In this document: piece by piece, positions 17,138 through 25,870 of the stretch | Layout of the letters: each line of letters starts with the position of its first letter | How positions within the stretch are numbered: the stretch's first letter is position 1 | DNA from: Acidimicrobiaceae bacterium | GTDB lineage: Bacteria; Actinomycetota; Acidimicrobiia; Acidimicrobiales; Acidimicrobiaceae | DNA: 64,000 bases | NCBI GenBank assembly: GCA_013044385.1 | Contig: JABEUN010000047.1 | Coordinates: 1-64,000 of the forward strand | Direction of reading: 5' to 3' | Notes under the pieces: generated by a model | The model's input: the letters and a program-made list of their open reading frames with translations, nothing else | The model's database searches: none | Told to the model about the DNA's origin: nothing | Made by a program: the position numbers and the translations under genes

Positions 17138-18361
17138 TTGTCTAGACACCTTTTAGTCACGAACGATTTCCCTCCCAAGGTCGGAGGCATCCAGAACTAC
17201 CTATTCGAGCTGTGGGGAAAACTCAGCCCGGACTCGTTTGTTGTCCTTACCTCCTCCCACCAAGGAGATGTCGAATTCGACAGATCGCTCGGATTCGAAG
17301 TAATAAGGAGAAAGGGTCCATTCCTTCCGACGCCTAGGATGCTGCGGGAGATCAGGAGTCAGATCCAACTCACCGGCGCCACGAGCGTCATGCTCGACCC
17401 GATCTTCCCGCTTGGACTCCTCGGCCCCTTCATTGGGGTCCCTTTTGGCCTCGTTCTTCATGGCGCAGAGGCTGTAGTTCCGGCGAAACTTCCGCTGCTT
17501 GGAAGTGTACTTCGTTATGCTGCCAGGCGTTCAAAGCTCATGGTATGTAGTGGTAGCTATCCCGAGAGGTGTGCGAGAGAACTGGTAGGTGCGGGTCTGA
17601 GTGGAGTCCGGCCTGCATTTGTGCAGATAAATCCAGGGGTGGACCGCGGAAGATTCAGACCCGCCTTGCCCGGTGAGGCTGCGGAGGTTAGGCGCGAGTT
17701 CGGATTGTCGACGGGACCTGCGGTGCTATTCGTATCGCGTCTTGTCCCGAGGAAGGGCGCTGACATATTAATCCAAGCGCTGAGTCGGCTTAGTGGACTC
17801 AATGTGCAACTTTGGATCGCCGGAACAGGAAGGGATGAGAAGAGACTGCGCAAGCTCGCTTCACGTAAGGGTGTGAATGTGATCTTCTTGGGCCGGGTTG
17901 ACGATGAATCACTTGCCAGAATCCACCGTTCAGCTGACGTGTTTGCCATGTTATGCAGGGATAGGTGGTTCGGCCTCGAACAGGAGGGTTTCGGTATCGT
18001 CTTTGTCGAGGCAGCAGCCTCTGGGGTCCCAACGCTTGTAGGTCGTTCCGGTGGATCATCGGACGCGTTGCTAGATCGGGAGACTGGATTCCTGATCGGA
18101 TCACCCAGAGACGACGTGGCTGTTGCTAGGACGATAGAGTCATTGTTGGTCGATGAGTCGCTGAGGTCCGCGATGGGAAAACGTGCACGTAGGTGGGCTA
18201 TGGAGTCGCTTGATTATTCGTTACTTTCGGGCCGGCTAAAGGACTCGATAGATGATGCGTTTAGCGATAATGTTCAGGCTAGCATCAGGGTTGTGAAAGT
18301 GGCGGAGAGTTCGTCGCGGGTAAAATGGAGGAATTGGTGGATAGCGCTAAGGAGAAGGTGA
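17138..18361 (+). CDS. GT4 glycosyltransferase, PimB-like mannosyltransferase
   Basis: 407 residues of GT-B fold. N-terminal TNDFPPKVGGIQNYLFELW is the PimB/GT4 acceptor-side motif; the C-terminal half has VSRLVPRKGADILIQAL and the donor-binding EQEGFGIVFVEAAASGVP (E-x7-E). In actinobacteria the closest family member adds the second mannose in phosphatidyl-inositol mannosides at the cytoplasmic membrane. The adjacent SRPBCC and ROK genes repeat an arrangement seen near mycobacterial pimB. Start is a TTG at 17138, 12 bases after queG. The 3' end overlaps the next gene. Confidence 0.85.
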   Translation: MSRHLLVTNDFPPKVGGIQNYLFELWGKLSPDSFVVLTSSHQGDVEFDRSLGFEVIRRKGPFLPTPRMLREIRSQIQLTGATSVMLDPIFPLGLLGPFIGVPFGLVLHGAEAVVPAKLPLLGSVLRYAARRSKLMVCSGSYPERCARELVGAGLSGVRPAFVQINPGVDRGRFRPALPGEAAEVRREFGLSTGPAVLFVSRLVPRKGADILIQALSRLSGLNVQLWIAGTGRDEKRLRKLASRKGVNVIFLGRVDDESLARIHRSADVFAMLCRDRWFGLEQEGFGIVFVEAAASGVPTLVGRSGGSSDALLDRETGFLIGSPRDDVAVARTIESLLVDESLRSAMGKRARRWAMESLDYSLLSGRLKDSIDDAFSDNVQASIRVVKVAESSSRVKWRNWWIALRRR

Positions 18362-18789
18362 TAGTCCGGGCTACCCCAGAGGAGTGCTACAGCGTGGTCA
18401 TTGACTTCGCCAGCTATCCGGAGTGGGCATCGGACATAAAGTCTGTGAATATCTCCAAGATGGATGCAGATGGTAGAGCAACCGAGGTGACCTTCAGAGC
18501 CGGTGCATTCGGGCGGTCTACTTCTTATACGCTTGGCTACAACCACAATGAGGCTCCTGGAAGTATCTCCTGGAAACAGGTCGGTGGAGACATTACTTCT
18601 AGACTCGACGGTCGCTACAGGTTTGTTCAACTTGACGATACTCAAACGGAGGTCGAGTACGAACTTGACGCCGAACTACTTGTTCCAATTCCTGGGTTCA
18701 TAAAGCGCAGAGCCGAGTCCAAGATAGTGCATTCTGCGCTTGAAGACCTGCGGTCACGAGTGGAGGGCGTCGCTGCCCACCACGGTTAG
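18337..18789 (+). CDS. SRPBCC (START/polyketide-cyclase-like) protein
   Basis: About 150 residues of the helix-grip fold that binds hydrophobic ligands. It begins DSAKEKVIVRATPEECYSVVIDFASYPEWAS, the usual SRPBCC opening, and ends with a long amphipathic helix. Mycobacterial homologues sit beside PimB and are thought to handle lipids; the ligand here is unknown. GGAGG at 18327-18331 is five bases before a GTG at 18337, so that start is preferred over the ATG at 18325. Either start overlaps the glycosyltransferase end, implying translational coupling. Confidence 0.85.
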   Translation: MDSAKEKVIVRATPEECYSVVIDFASYPEWASDIKSVNISKMDADGRATEVTFRAGAFGRSTSYTLGYNHNEAPGSISWKQVGGDITSRLDGRYRFVQLDDTQTEVEYELDAELLVPIPGFIKRRAESKIVHSALEDLRSRVEGVAAHHG

Positions 18790-18815
18790 CTGACTTCATC
18801 TGAGCTATTGCGAAG

Positions 18816-19673
18816 GTGTTTGAACCGACAACATATGTGGGGCTGGACCTTGGTGGCTCAAGGCTGAAGCTAGTCGATTACAGGCAATCGGAAGACTCAT
18901 TTGAGCGAGTTGGTAGTTTTCCGATAGGCGAGGCTGATGAGATGCTCGATTGTCTCGACAGCCATCTTTCCGAACTCGCCGGGCGTAAGCTGGCAGTTTC
19001 CGGCATTGGAATTGGCGTGCCCGGACTGCTTTCCCCAAAAGGTGAGGTCCTCTACTCGCCCCATCGGCCGGAGCTGATCGGAATAGAGCTAGCGACAGAG
19101 GTCGCCTCGCGCACCGGGATTTGGCCGGTGATCTGGAACGATGCAGCTTGCGCCGCTGCCGCAGAGTGCGTCAAATGGGGCGATAGAAGTGTCCTTGTAG
19201 CAAATTTTGGAACCGGGGTCGGATCTGCGATGGCCCGATCCGGCACGGTGACCGCAGGTGGAAGTTTCGCGTTTGGGGAGCTGGGCCACACTGGACGTTA
19301 TTCGAAGGCCCGGTGTGCATGCGGCCGTATCGGATGCTTTGAAGAGACCATTCGCGTCATGCTACCTATGGGTGTTGACGATGACAGTGAGCTGCATCTA
19401 ACTTCTAAGTCCAGCTATGGTGATGCGGTCGAGCTGATCGCCTCTGTCCTTCACGACCTAGTTCTTGTGCTCGACCCGCACGAATTGGTACTTGGAGGCG
19501 GACTAATGGCGAGGCTGGACCAGATTTTTGAAGATGTGTCGGTAAGGCTTTTGGCAGAGCTTTCCGAACACAGGAGACCGATTTCAGTTCGGATTCACAA
19601 GGCCATAGCTGATGAATATTCAGGAGCAATGGGAGCAGCACTTTTGGCGGCCCGACGTGTCGGATACGAATGA
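18816..19673 (+). CDS. ROK-family sugar kinase (glucokinase-like)
   Basis: 285 residues. The phosphate motif GLDLGGSRLKLV opens the protein; NDAACAAAAECVKWG carries the catalytic Asp; the ROK zinc site is CACGRIGCFEE with an upstream His in GHTGRY; LVLGGGLMARL is the adenosine block. ROK proteins phosphorylate glucose or similar sugars or act as repressors; no HTH domain is present, so a kinase role is likely. GTG start, 26 bases after the SRPBCC gene. Polyphosphate as donor cannot be excluded. Confidence 0.87.
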   Translation: MFEPTTYVGLDLGGSRLKLVDYRQSEDSFERVGSFPIGEADEMLDCLDSHLSELAGRKLAVSGIGIGVPGLLSPKGEVLYSPHRPELIGIELATEVASRTGIWPVIWNDAACAAAAECVKWGDRSVLVANFGTGVGSAMARSGTVTAGGSFAFGELGHTGRYSKARCACGRIGCFEETIRVMLPMGVDDDSELHLTSKSSYGDAVELIASVLHDLVLVLDPHELVLGGGLMARLDQIFEDVSVRLLAELSEHRRPISVRIHKAIADEYSGAMGAALLAARRVGYE

Positions 19674-19699
19674 CTAGACGGTTCCACTAGCTTTAGCGG

Positions 19700-20881
19700 A
19701 TGGAGTTTCGCAGGATAGTTGGCCTTCCGCCGTATGTGTTTGGAATCATTGATTCGATCAAGTCCGAGGCGAGAAGGTCGGGTCGGGATGTGATCGACCT
19801 CGGATTTGGCAATCCTGATATCCCTTCGCCTGCGATTGCGGTCGAGAAGCTGGCCGAGGCCGCACATAACTCCCGCAATCATCGCTACTCGTCCTCCAAA
19901 GGCATACCGAAGCTGCGAGGTGCGATTGCCGACCTATATAAGGAACGATACAACGTCGATCTAGATCCCGACACTGAGGTGATTACCACGATCGGGGCGA
20001 AAGAGGGGCTTTCCCACCTGATGTGGGTACTTGTCGGACCAGGTGACGTAGCTCTTGTCCCGTCTCCCAGTTACCCGATCCACATCTGGGCTCCGCTCTT
20101 TGCAGGTGCGGAAGTTCGCCAAGTTCCGCTCGGTTCTGATTGCGAGGGAAGAGAGTTCTTCGATTCATTGAAGGAGGCCTACGAATCCACTTGGCCAAAG
20201 CCAAGGGTGATAGTCTTCTCTTTTCCACACAACCCCACAACCACGGTGGTAGATCTACAATTCATGCGCGAGATCGTAGAGTTCGCTCGTGAGCGAAACG
20301 TAGTTCTCGTTCACGACTTCGCATACTCCGATACCGCCTTTGACGGCTACAGGCCACCTTCAGTACTTGAAGTTGAAGGTGCCAAGGACGTCGCCGTAGA
20401 GCTATACACCATGACCAAGTCCTACTCGATGGCGGGTTGGAGGGTAGCTTTTATGGTTGGAAATAGGGAAGTGGTTCAGGCCCTGACGAAACTCAAGAGT
20501 TACTTAGACTACGGGACCTTCCAGCCGATTCAAATCGCTGCGACCGTGACTCTACAGGAGGCGAAAGAGTATCCTCTCCACGTGAATGCGATCTATCAGT
20601 CTCGCCGAGATGCGTTGGTGGATGGGCTAGGCAGGATTGGATGGAGTGTTGCAAGACCCAAAGGCACGATGTTTCTTTGGGCGCCGATTCCGGAGCCGTA
20701 CCTGGAGATGGGTTCACTTGAGTTTGCCAAGTTCCTTGTCAAGGAGGCAGATGTGGCAGTTTCGCCTGGTGTTGGCTTTGGCCCCGGTGGGGATGGCCAC
20801 GTCCGCTTCGCATTGATCGAGAACGAAGCTCGGATCGCTCAAGCGATGCGTAACCTGAAGAGGGTTCTACCGAAACTGTAA
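19700..20881 (+). CDS. alaC: alanine-synthesising aminotransferase AlaC-type
   Basis: 393 residues of class I/II PLP aminotransferase, strongly resembling E. coli AlaC: N-terminal [45 protein letters not shown], and the PLP lysine in [15 protein letters not shown]. Expected reaction is glutamate plus pyruvate to alanine plus 2-oxoglutarate. The ATG at 19700 has TAGCTT six bases upstream, suggesting an own leaderless promoter rather than only read-through from the ROK gene. Related LL-diaminopimelate aminotransferase is the alternative. Confidence 0.88.
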   Translation: MEFRRIVGLPPYVFGIIDSIKSEARRSGRDVIDLGFGNPDIPSPAIAVEKLAEAAHNSRNHRYSSSKGIPKLRGAIADLYKERYNVDLDPDTEVITTIGAKEGLSHLMWVLVGPGDVALVPSPSYPIHIWAPLFAGAEVRQVPLGSDCEGREFFDSLKEAYESTWPKPRVIVFSFPHNPTTTVVDLQFMREIVEFARERNVVLVHDFAYSDTAFDGYRPPSVLEVEGAKDVAVELYTMTKSYSMAGWRVAFMVGNREVVQALTKLKSYLDYGTFQPIQIAATVTLQEAKEYPLHVNAIYQSRRDALVDGLGRIGWSVARPKGTMFLWAPIPEPYLEMGSLEFAKFLVKEADVAVSPGVGFGPGGDGHVRFALIENEARIAQAMRNLKRVLPKL

Positions 20882-20923
20882 AGCCCAAGCGACCTCACCA
20901 AGTAGGAGACTTATGAGGCTCTC

Positions 20924-21967
20924 TCAACTCCGTACGATTGAGCCCTTCAAGAATGAGGCTGCGCGGTCGAGGTCATTTTCATCGTTGTAGATGTGAAACG
21001 ATATTCTGAGACCTCCGCCCCGCAGAGATGCCCTAAATGGTACTTTGGCTGGATCGACCGACGAGTTGATCTTAAGTGAGACAATCGCCGAGTCAGTTGG
21101 CTGCATGTCGAGCTCAACTAGTAGTCGGTTGGCGAGATAAACGTTGTGCCTGTAGATTTCTTCGATGCCGATAGTCAGCAGGTCGTTGTTCGCTGCTGCA
21201 CCACCTACCCAGGAGAACCATGCTGGCGAGATGTCGAATCTTCTCCCATCTTTGGCAAGACGCAATGGTGGGCCATAGTAGGAGTCCTTTATCACCTCGC
21301 CTGCGTACCATCCCGCAGCGGAGGGTTCGAGCATTGCTGCGAGTCGTTCTGACAGAGTCATGTAGGCCACTCCACGAGGTGAACAGAGCCACTTGTAACC
21401 CGAGCACACCACGGCGTCGTGCTGACTGGCGTCAATCGGATACCAACCTGCGGCCTGGGTCGCGTCGACGACGGTCAGTGCTCCCACCGACTCGGCAGCG
21501 TTTCGAAGGGATGTTAGCTCCACAACCTCACCAGTGGCTGACTGTACCGCTGAGGTAGCAACCAGGTCACAGCCTTGAGCCACAGTCTCGTTCAGGTATT
21601 CGAGCGGAACTGCTCGAACCACCACGCCATGATCCTCCGCAACCATCCAAGGAAAGAGGTTGGACGTAAATTCGATGTCTGGCACAACGACGACGGCTTT
21701 TCGAGGGAGAGAGCTGGCGATCATTCCTATGAGTTGAGAGGAGGCAGCACCTATAGTTACTGACGACGACTCAGTGTTGACGAGTTTCGCAAAGCTCGCC
21801 CGTGCAGACTCCGTTGACGTGGACCACTGCTCCCATACACCTAGACCGGACTGCCATTCTGAAAGGGCTTGTTCGACTGCTTGCATGGTGCCGATGGATG
21901 GCAAACCGTAGCTCGCGGTATCTATGTATCCCTCTACCGGTTTCCACAGCAGATCGATCGAGGTCAT
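20924..21967 (-). CDS. class V aminotransferase (cysteine-desulfurase-like)
   Basis: About 347 residues of fold-type I PLP enzyme. The PLP-binding lysine is in VVCSGYKWLCSPRG, with the upstream VVDATQAAGWYP aspartate block. The general plan fits the IscS/kynureninase/isopenicillin-epimerase group, but a desulfurase catalytic-Cys loop is not evident, so the reaction is open. The ATG at 21967 is close to the first conserved residues and has GGGAGAG upstream; the frame stays open to 22015. Convergent with alaC, divergent from the ACT gene. Confidence 0.82.
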   Translation of the reverse strand: MTSIDLLWKPVEGYIDTASYGLPSIGTMQAVEQALSEWQSGLGVWEQWSTSTESARASFAKLVNTESSSVTIGAASSQLIGMIASSLPRKAVVVVPDIEFTSNLFPWMVAEDHGVVVRAVPLEYLNETVAQGCDLVATSAVQSATGEVVELTSLRNAAESVGALTVVDATQAAGWYPIDASQHDAVVCSGYKWLCSPRGVAYMTLSERLAAMLEPSAAGWYAGEVIKDSYYGPPLRLAKDGRRFDISPAWFSWVGGAAANNDLLTIGIEEIYRHNVYLANRLLVELDMQPTDSAIVSLKINSSVDPAKVPFRASLRGGGLRISFHIYNDENDLDRAASFLKGSIVRS

Positions 21968-22170
21968 ACGCACCCATTCTCTCCCAGGCACGACCGCCTG
22001 CTTGTCCTGACGCATACCCGCAACTGGGTGGGTCGCTACTAGCTTATGGCGCTAGGAACCTACTAGGTTGTGTTGCGATTACGTAAACGGACTGTGACTT
22101 TGCCGTTTCCTACTATGTAAGGGCCAGGCGGTCAGTTCGGCCGTCGTCGTAGCTATTTATACTGTGGCCC

Positions 22171-22821
22171 ATGGCACTCTTCGTACTTCGGATCTGGCTG
22201 GAGGATCGACCTGGCGCACTTGGGGCGGTGGCCAGCAGAATTGGGGCCGTCAAAGGTGATCTAGTTGGAATCGAGATTCTGGAACGGGGTGGGGGTAGGG
22301 CAATCGACGAACTGCTAGTGGAACTTCCCTTTCCCGAACTTGTGTCCCTTATGATTCGAGAGATCAGTGAAGTCGATGGCGTTGACGTAGAGGATGTTAG
22401 AGAGGCGTCCGATGACCTGAGGGACGTGCGGATCTCTGCCCTCGAAGCAGTTGCGTTGCTCGTGGACCAGACAGATCCGAATGAGCTCCTCAGCGAACTG
22501 GTGGCTACCGCTGTTTTCGATTATGAATCAGACTGGGCTGCCGTCGTCAGGACTTCTGATGGTGAGATGCTGATCGCCACGGGAGAGGTTCCGATATCGA
22601 GTTGGTTGTCGGCCTTCGTGGAGGGGGTACTTCTGTCCAATATTGGATCGGAGACAACTGGCCCGGATGATGTGGCCTGGGGACCGTTGGCCCGGTCGGG
22701 ACTTGCGATGATCATCGGAAGGGCAAAGAGACCGTATCGAGCGATTGAAAGGGAGCAGCTGATCCTTACTACACGAATTGCAGACGCACGCTACATCGAA
22801 CTGGTATCACCAAGTCGCTGA
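22171..22821 (+). CDS. ACT-domain protein with GAF-like C-terminal part
   Basis: 216 residues. The first 75 form an ACT domain (FVLRIWLEDRPGALGAVASRIG, then GGGRAIDELLVELP), a small-molecule, usually amino-acid, sensing fold. The rest resembles a GAF-like sensor domain without clear catalytic residues. It is likely regulatory, but no DNA-binding segment is present. TATACT at 22158-22163 lies seven bases before the ATG, a leaderless start. The last 31 bases overlap the convergent glpK gene. Confidence 0.75.
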   Translation: MALFVLRIWLEDRPGALGAVASRIGAVKGDLVGIEILERGGGRAIDELLVELPFPELVSLMIREISEVDGVDVEDVREASDDLRDVRISALEAVALLVDQTDPNELLSELVATAVFDYESDWAAVVRTSDGEMLIATGEVPISSWLSAFVEGVLLSNIGSETTGPDDVAWGPLARSGLAMIIGRAKRPYRAIEREQLILTTRIADARYIELVSPSR

Positions 22822-24293
22822 CTAGCACCTCGCGCTCGCGATAGTGATCTCAACCACCTTTCGTGCCGTGACCTTGGCCCTGCCTTGGACTTGGTTGGTT
22901 CAAAGGTGACATCAGCTCGATACAGTCTGTTTACTTCGTCGAGGTCATTCCAGAGGCCGATACCAATGCCTGCAGCGTAAGCCGCACCTAGCGTGGTGCA
23001 CTCGCTCGATTTGCCTCGGGTTACCGGTATGCCGAGCTGATCTGCTTGAAACTGACAGAGTAGGTCCATGACAGTCGCACCACCATCGACGCGCAATTCT
23101 GCGATTGGATCGGCTGCGTATTCTCCCATGGAGATCACGACGTCTTGGGTCTGATATGCCATAGCTTCGATGGCGGCCCGAACCAGGTGGGCCTTGGTGG
23201 TGGAGTTCGACAGGCCCGTGATCGCTGCCTTTGTTCTGGAATCAAGCCATGGTGATCCTAGGCCTTCGAATGCCGGTACCAGATATACCCCACCTGTGTC
23301 TCGTGTACTGCTTGCTATCTCTGCAACTTCGTCGTAGCTGGCGAACAGTCTGAGGTCGTCGCGCATCCACTTCAGGATCGACCCGCACGCGAAAATAGAA
23401 CCCTCTAGTACATAATGTGCCGAGCCGTCGCCTAACCCCCATGCTACAGATGCGAGAATTCCTGGTCCTGGGACGGGTCTGCGGGCGCCAGTGTTCATAA
23501 GTACGAAGGCGCCAGTTCCATATGTGTTCTTGGCTGATCCAGAATTAGTGCAACCTTGACCCAGCAGCGATGCTTGCTGGTCGCCTAGCACCCCTGTGAT
23601 CGGTACTCCACGAAGGGCTGGATGAAGAGTACCGTCAACAATGGCAACGGTCCCGAAGCTGGGTCGCACCTCGGGTAGCTGGATCTCGTCCAGGCCGAAG
23701 ATGTTCTTGAGTTGATCTGAGAATCTAAGTTCGTCAATGTTGTACAGCAACGTTCGACTTGCGTTGGATGGGTCGGTAACCCAGCCACCCCCACTGAGTC
23801 GGTTGATGATGAGGCTGTCCACGGTTGCCAACAGAGCTGGTCCGGAGTACCCATCGCTCCTAAGTTTGGAAAGCACGAGCTTCGCCTTAGTCGCGGTGAA
23901 GTAGGGATCGATTGCCAGTCCGGTCGAGCGCCTTACTTCTTCTTCAAGGCCGATCTCTTTGAGCTTGTCGCAGCTGGATGCGCTTCGTCGGTCCAGCCAG
24001 AGAACTATTGGGCTAAGGATTTCGTCCGATCGAGGATCGACCAGGACGAAACTTTCTCGCTGGTTCGTAATACCGATTGCCGTGACTTTTTTGCTACCAA
24101 GCTGTTGGAGGACGTCAGTTATGCACTTCCATACGACCTGCCATACCTCTTCTGGGTCCTGTTCCGCGTATCCTGGCACAGTTGACTGTGTTCCGATCTC
24201 GGAGTGCGACTGATAGACGATGCTTCCGAACTCGTCGACGACGGATACCCTTACTGAAGAGGTGCCGGCGTCTATCGAGAGTATGAAGGCCAT
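22791..24293 (-). CDS. glpK: glycerol kinase GlpK
   Basis: 500 residues, full-length FGGY kinase converting glycerol to glycerol-3-phosphate. Canonical blocks are present: ILSIDAGTSSVRVSVVD, TNQRESFVLVD, GVLGDQQASLLGQGC, KNTYGTGAFVLMN and LRVDGGATVMDLLCQ. This fits GlpK better than the FGGY gene beside glpD, so glpK and glpD are separated by about 16 kb. It lies downstream of the epimerase gene on the same strand (58-base gap). A TAGGTT hexamer lies eight bases upstream of the ATG. Confidence 0.94.
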   Translation of the reverse strand: MAFILSIDAGTSSVRVSVVDEFGSIVYQSHSEIGTQSTVPGYAEQDPEEVWQVVWKCITDVLQQLGSKKVTAIGITNQRESFVLVDPRSDEILSPIVLWLDRRSASSCDKLKEIGLEEEVRRSTGLAIDPYFTATKAKLVLSKLRSDGYSGPALLATVDSLIINRLSGGGWVTDPSNASRTLLYNIDELRFSDQLKNIFGLDEIQLPEVRPSFGTVAIVDGTLHPALRGVPITGVLGDQQASLLGQGCTNSGSAKNTYGTGAFVLMNTGARRPVPGPGILASVAWGLGDGSAHYVLEGSIFACGSILKWMRDDLRLFASYDEVAEIASSTRDTGGVYLVPAFEGLGSPWLDSRTKAAITGLSNSTTKAHLVRAAIEAMAYQTQDVVISMGEYAADPIAELRVDGGATVMDLLCQFQADQLGIPVTRGKSSECTTLGAAYAAGIGIGLWNDLDEVNRLYRADVTFEPTKSKAGPRSRHERWLRSLSRARGASQRLGDTSSM

Positions 24294-24351
24294 GGTGATC
24301 GAACCTAGTCAGAAGGGAACAGCATCTCGCTATGGAATTGACGGTTGCAGT

Positions 24352-25251
24352 TCAGTCCCTGACGAGTTGAGTTTGAAAGTCCTGCCAGGTCAGATTTAGA
24401 CCCTCGGTGATCATGACGCTTGCCGAGTATCCCCACTTCTCGGCGCCGGTGATGTCGATCTCCACCCCGCGCATTTCGCCTGGCTGAGCGGGTAGTGATT
24501 CAGGTGCCAGCTGGCACTCGGTGACTAGTGATACCAACTGGACCAGCTTCGTTACGCTAATCGATTCTCCCGAGCCGATTGGTACGACAGTCGACTGGTT
24601 GGATTCCATTGCACGCTCCATTGCGGCTGCGACGTCATCGACGAATACGTAGTCTCGGTACTGCTCACCGTCACCATAAACAGAGAAGGAGCCCTGGCCT
24701 GATGCGAACCGAAATAGACGTGGAATGATGGAATCCTTCCTCCACATTTCTGGGCCGTAGACGTTTGTCAATCTGAGTGCTGAAGTGACTATGCCGTAGC
24801 TCGAGCTGTAAGCACTGAGTAGCGCCTCTGAAGCTGCCTTGGACGCTCCATAAGGAGTCAGGGGGAGCGTTGGGGTCCTTTCGGAGATCTTAGAGTCGCT
24901 CTGTCCGACGACTGCGTTGGTCGACGCAAACACGAAGGACTTAGTGCCCCTCAGGCGAGCTTGATCGAGTAGAAGTTGAGTTGCGAGAACGTTGGTCTCG
25001 AAAACTTCCTTGGGGACTTTGATGGAGTTGAGAACTGATGTCTTGGCTGCAAGATGTACCACAGACTCAGGATTAGTGTCGAAGGCGGCCTCTACGGTTG
25101 CCGGGTCGGTCACGTTGCCTCTGATGAAATTTACACCATCGACTCTCGGAGCTTCAAGGTCAAAGACAGTGACCTCGTGAGAAGCCTGTAGCAGCCGACG
25201 GACCAGTCTTGTACCGATGAAGCCAGAGCCACCGGTGATAAGAACTCGCAT
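24352..25251 (-). CDS. NAD-dependent sugar epimerase/dehydratase
   Basis: 299 residues of extended SDR. NAD motif GGSGFIGTRLVRRLL at the N-terminus, VHLAAKTSV, and the catalytic YGASKAASEALL; later YGDGEQYRDYVFVDDVAAA is the nucleotide-sugar block typical of UDP-glucose 4-epimerase-like enzymes. The exact sugar is not determinable. GGGAG precedes the ATG. It is divergent from gtrA and next to other envelope-sugar genes, so a role in polysaccharide precursor supply is likely. Confidence 0.9.
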   Translation of the reverse strand: MRVLITGGSGFIGTRLVRRLLQASHEVTVFDLEAPRVDGVNFIRGNVTDPATVEAAFDTNPESVVHLAAKTSVLNSIKVPKEVFETNVLATQLLLDQARLRGTKSFVFASTNAVVGQSDSKISERTPTLPLTPYGASKAASEALLSAYSSSYGIVTSALRLTNVYGPEMWRKDSIIPRLFRFASGQGSFSVYGDGEQYRDYVFVDDVAAAMERAMESNQSTVVPIGSGESISVTKLVQLVSLVTECQLAPESLPAQPGEMRGVEIDITGAEKWGYSASVMITEGLNLTWQDFQTQLVRD

Positions 25252-25361
25252 TTGCTCCCGTTCCTAAGTGAAACCACCGAGCACTTCCCCCAGAGCTTCG
25301 GTCGGGGCGTACCATTCGTACACCTGCAACAGTTTCTCCAACTGCTCATAATATCTTAATT

Positions 25362-25853
25362 GTGATTTCGAGGACAGACGTCGTGAGGAACCTAAGGAGT
25401 TCACACTTTTTCCACAAACTTCTAAAGTACGCGATCGGCTCGGGGATATCTGCAGTGGTCTCTCAGACTGCGTTCATTCTGAGTTTTTCCGTTTTTGGTT
25501 TTTTCGGGTCACGGAACTCGGCAATTTTTGCGACGCTAGTAGGAGCAGTGCCTTCTTACTTCCTGAATCGGAATTGGGCGTGGCAGAAGCGGGACCGATC
25601 GTCATTTAGTCGAGAAGTTCTCCCCTATATTGCCATGGCATTGATTGGTCTTGTCTTTTCAACATGGTCAGTTGACTTCGCTGACAGCCACATTTCGGCA
25701 CTTGGAATATCCGAAAAGGCTAAGGCGGTCGTCATCCCGGCGGTATACTTCGGATCTTTTGCCGTGCTTTGGTTCGGCAAATTCGCTTTTCTGAACAAGT
25801 TCCTTTTTGGCGGAGCTTCACAGACCGCGGCTCCAGAGTCCGGCGAGGGTTAG
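25362..25853 (+). CDS. GtrA-family membrane protein
   Basis: 163 residues with four predicted membrane segments in the GtrA pattern: FLKYAIGSG-like opening, GAVPSYFLNRNWAWQ between helices 2 and 3 (family hallmark), and a final helix before FGKFAFLNKFLF. GtrA proteins are thought to help move lipid-linked sugars across the membrane. The GTG at 25362 is preceded by TAATAT seven bases upstream. It converges on the giant membrane protein that follows. Confidence 0.88.
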   Translation: MISRTDVVRNLRSSHFFHKLLKYAIGSGISAVVSQTAFILSFSVFGFFGSRNSAIFATLVGAVPSYFLNRNWAWQKRDRSSFSREVLPYIAMALIGLVFSTWSVDFADSHISALGISEKAKAVVIPAVYFGSFAVLWFGKFAFLNKFLFGGASQTAAPESGEG

Positions 25854-25870
25854 TCCTGAGGGGGACGACC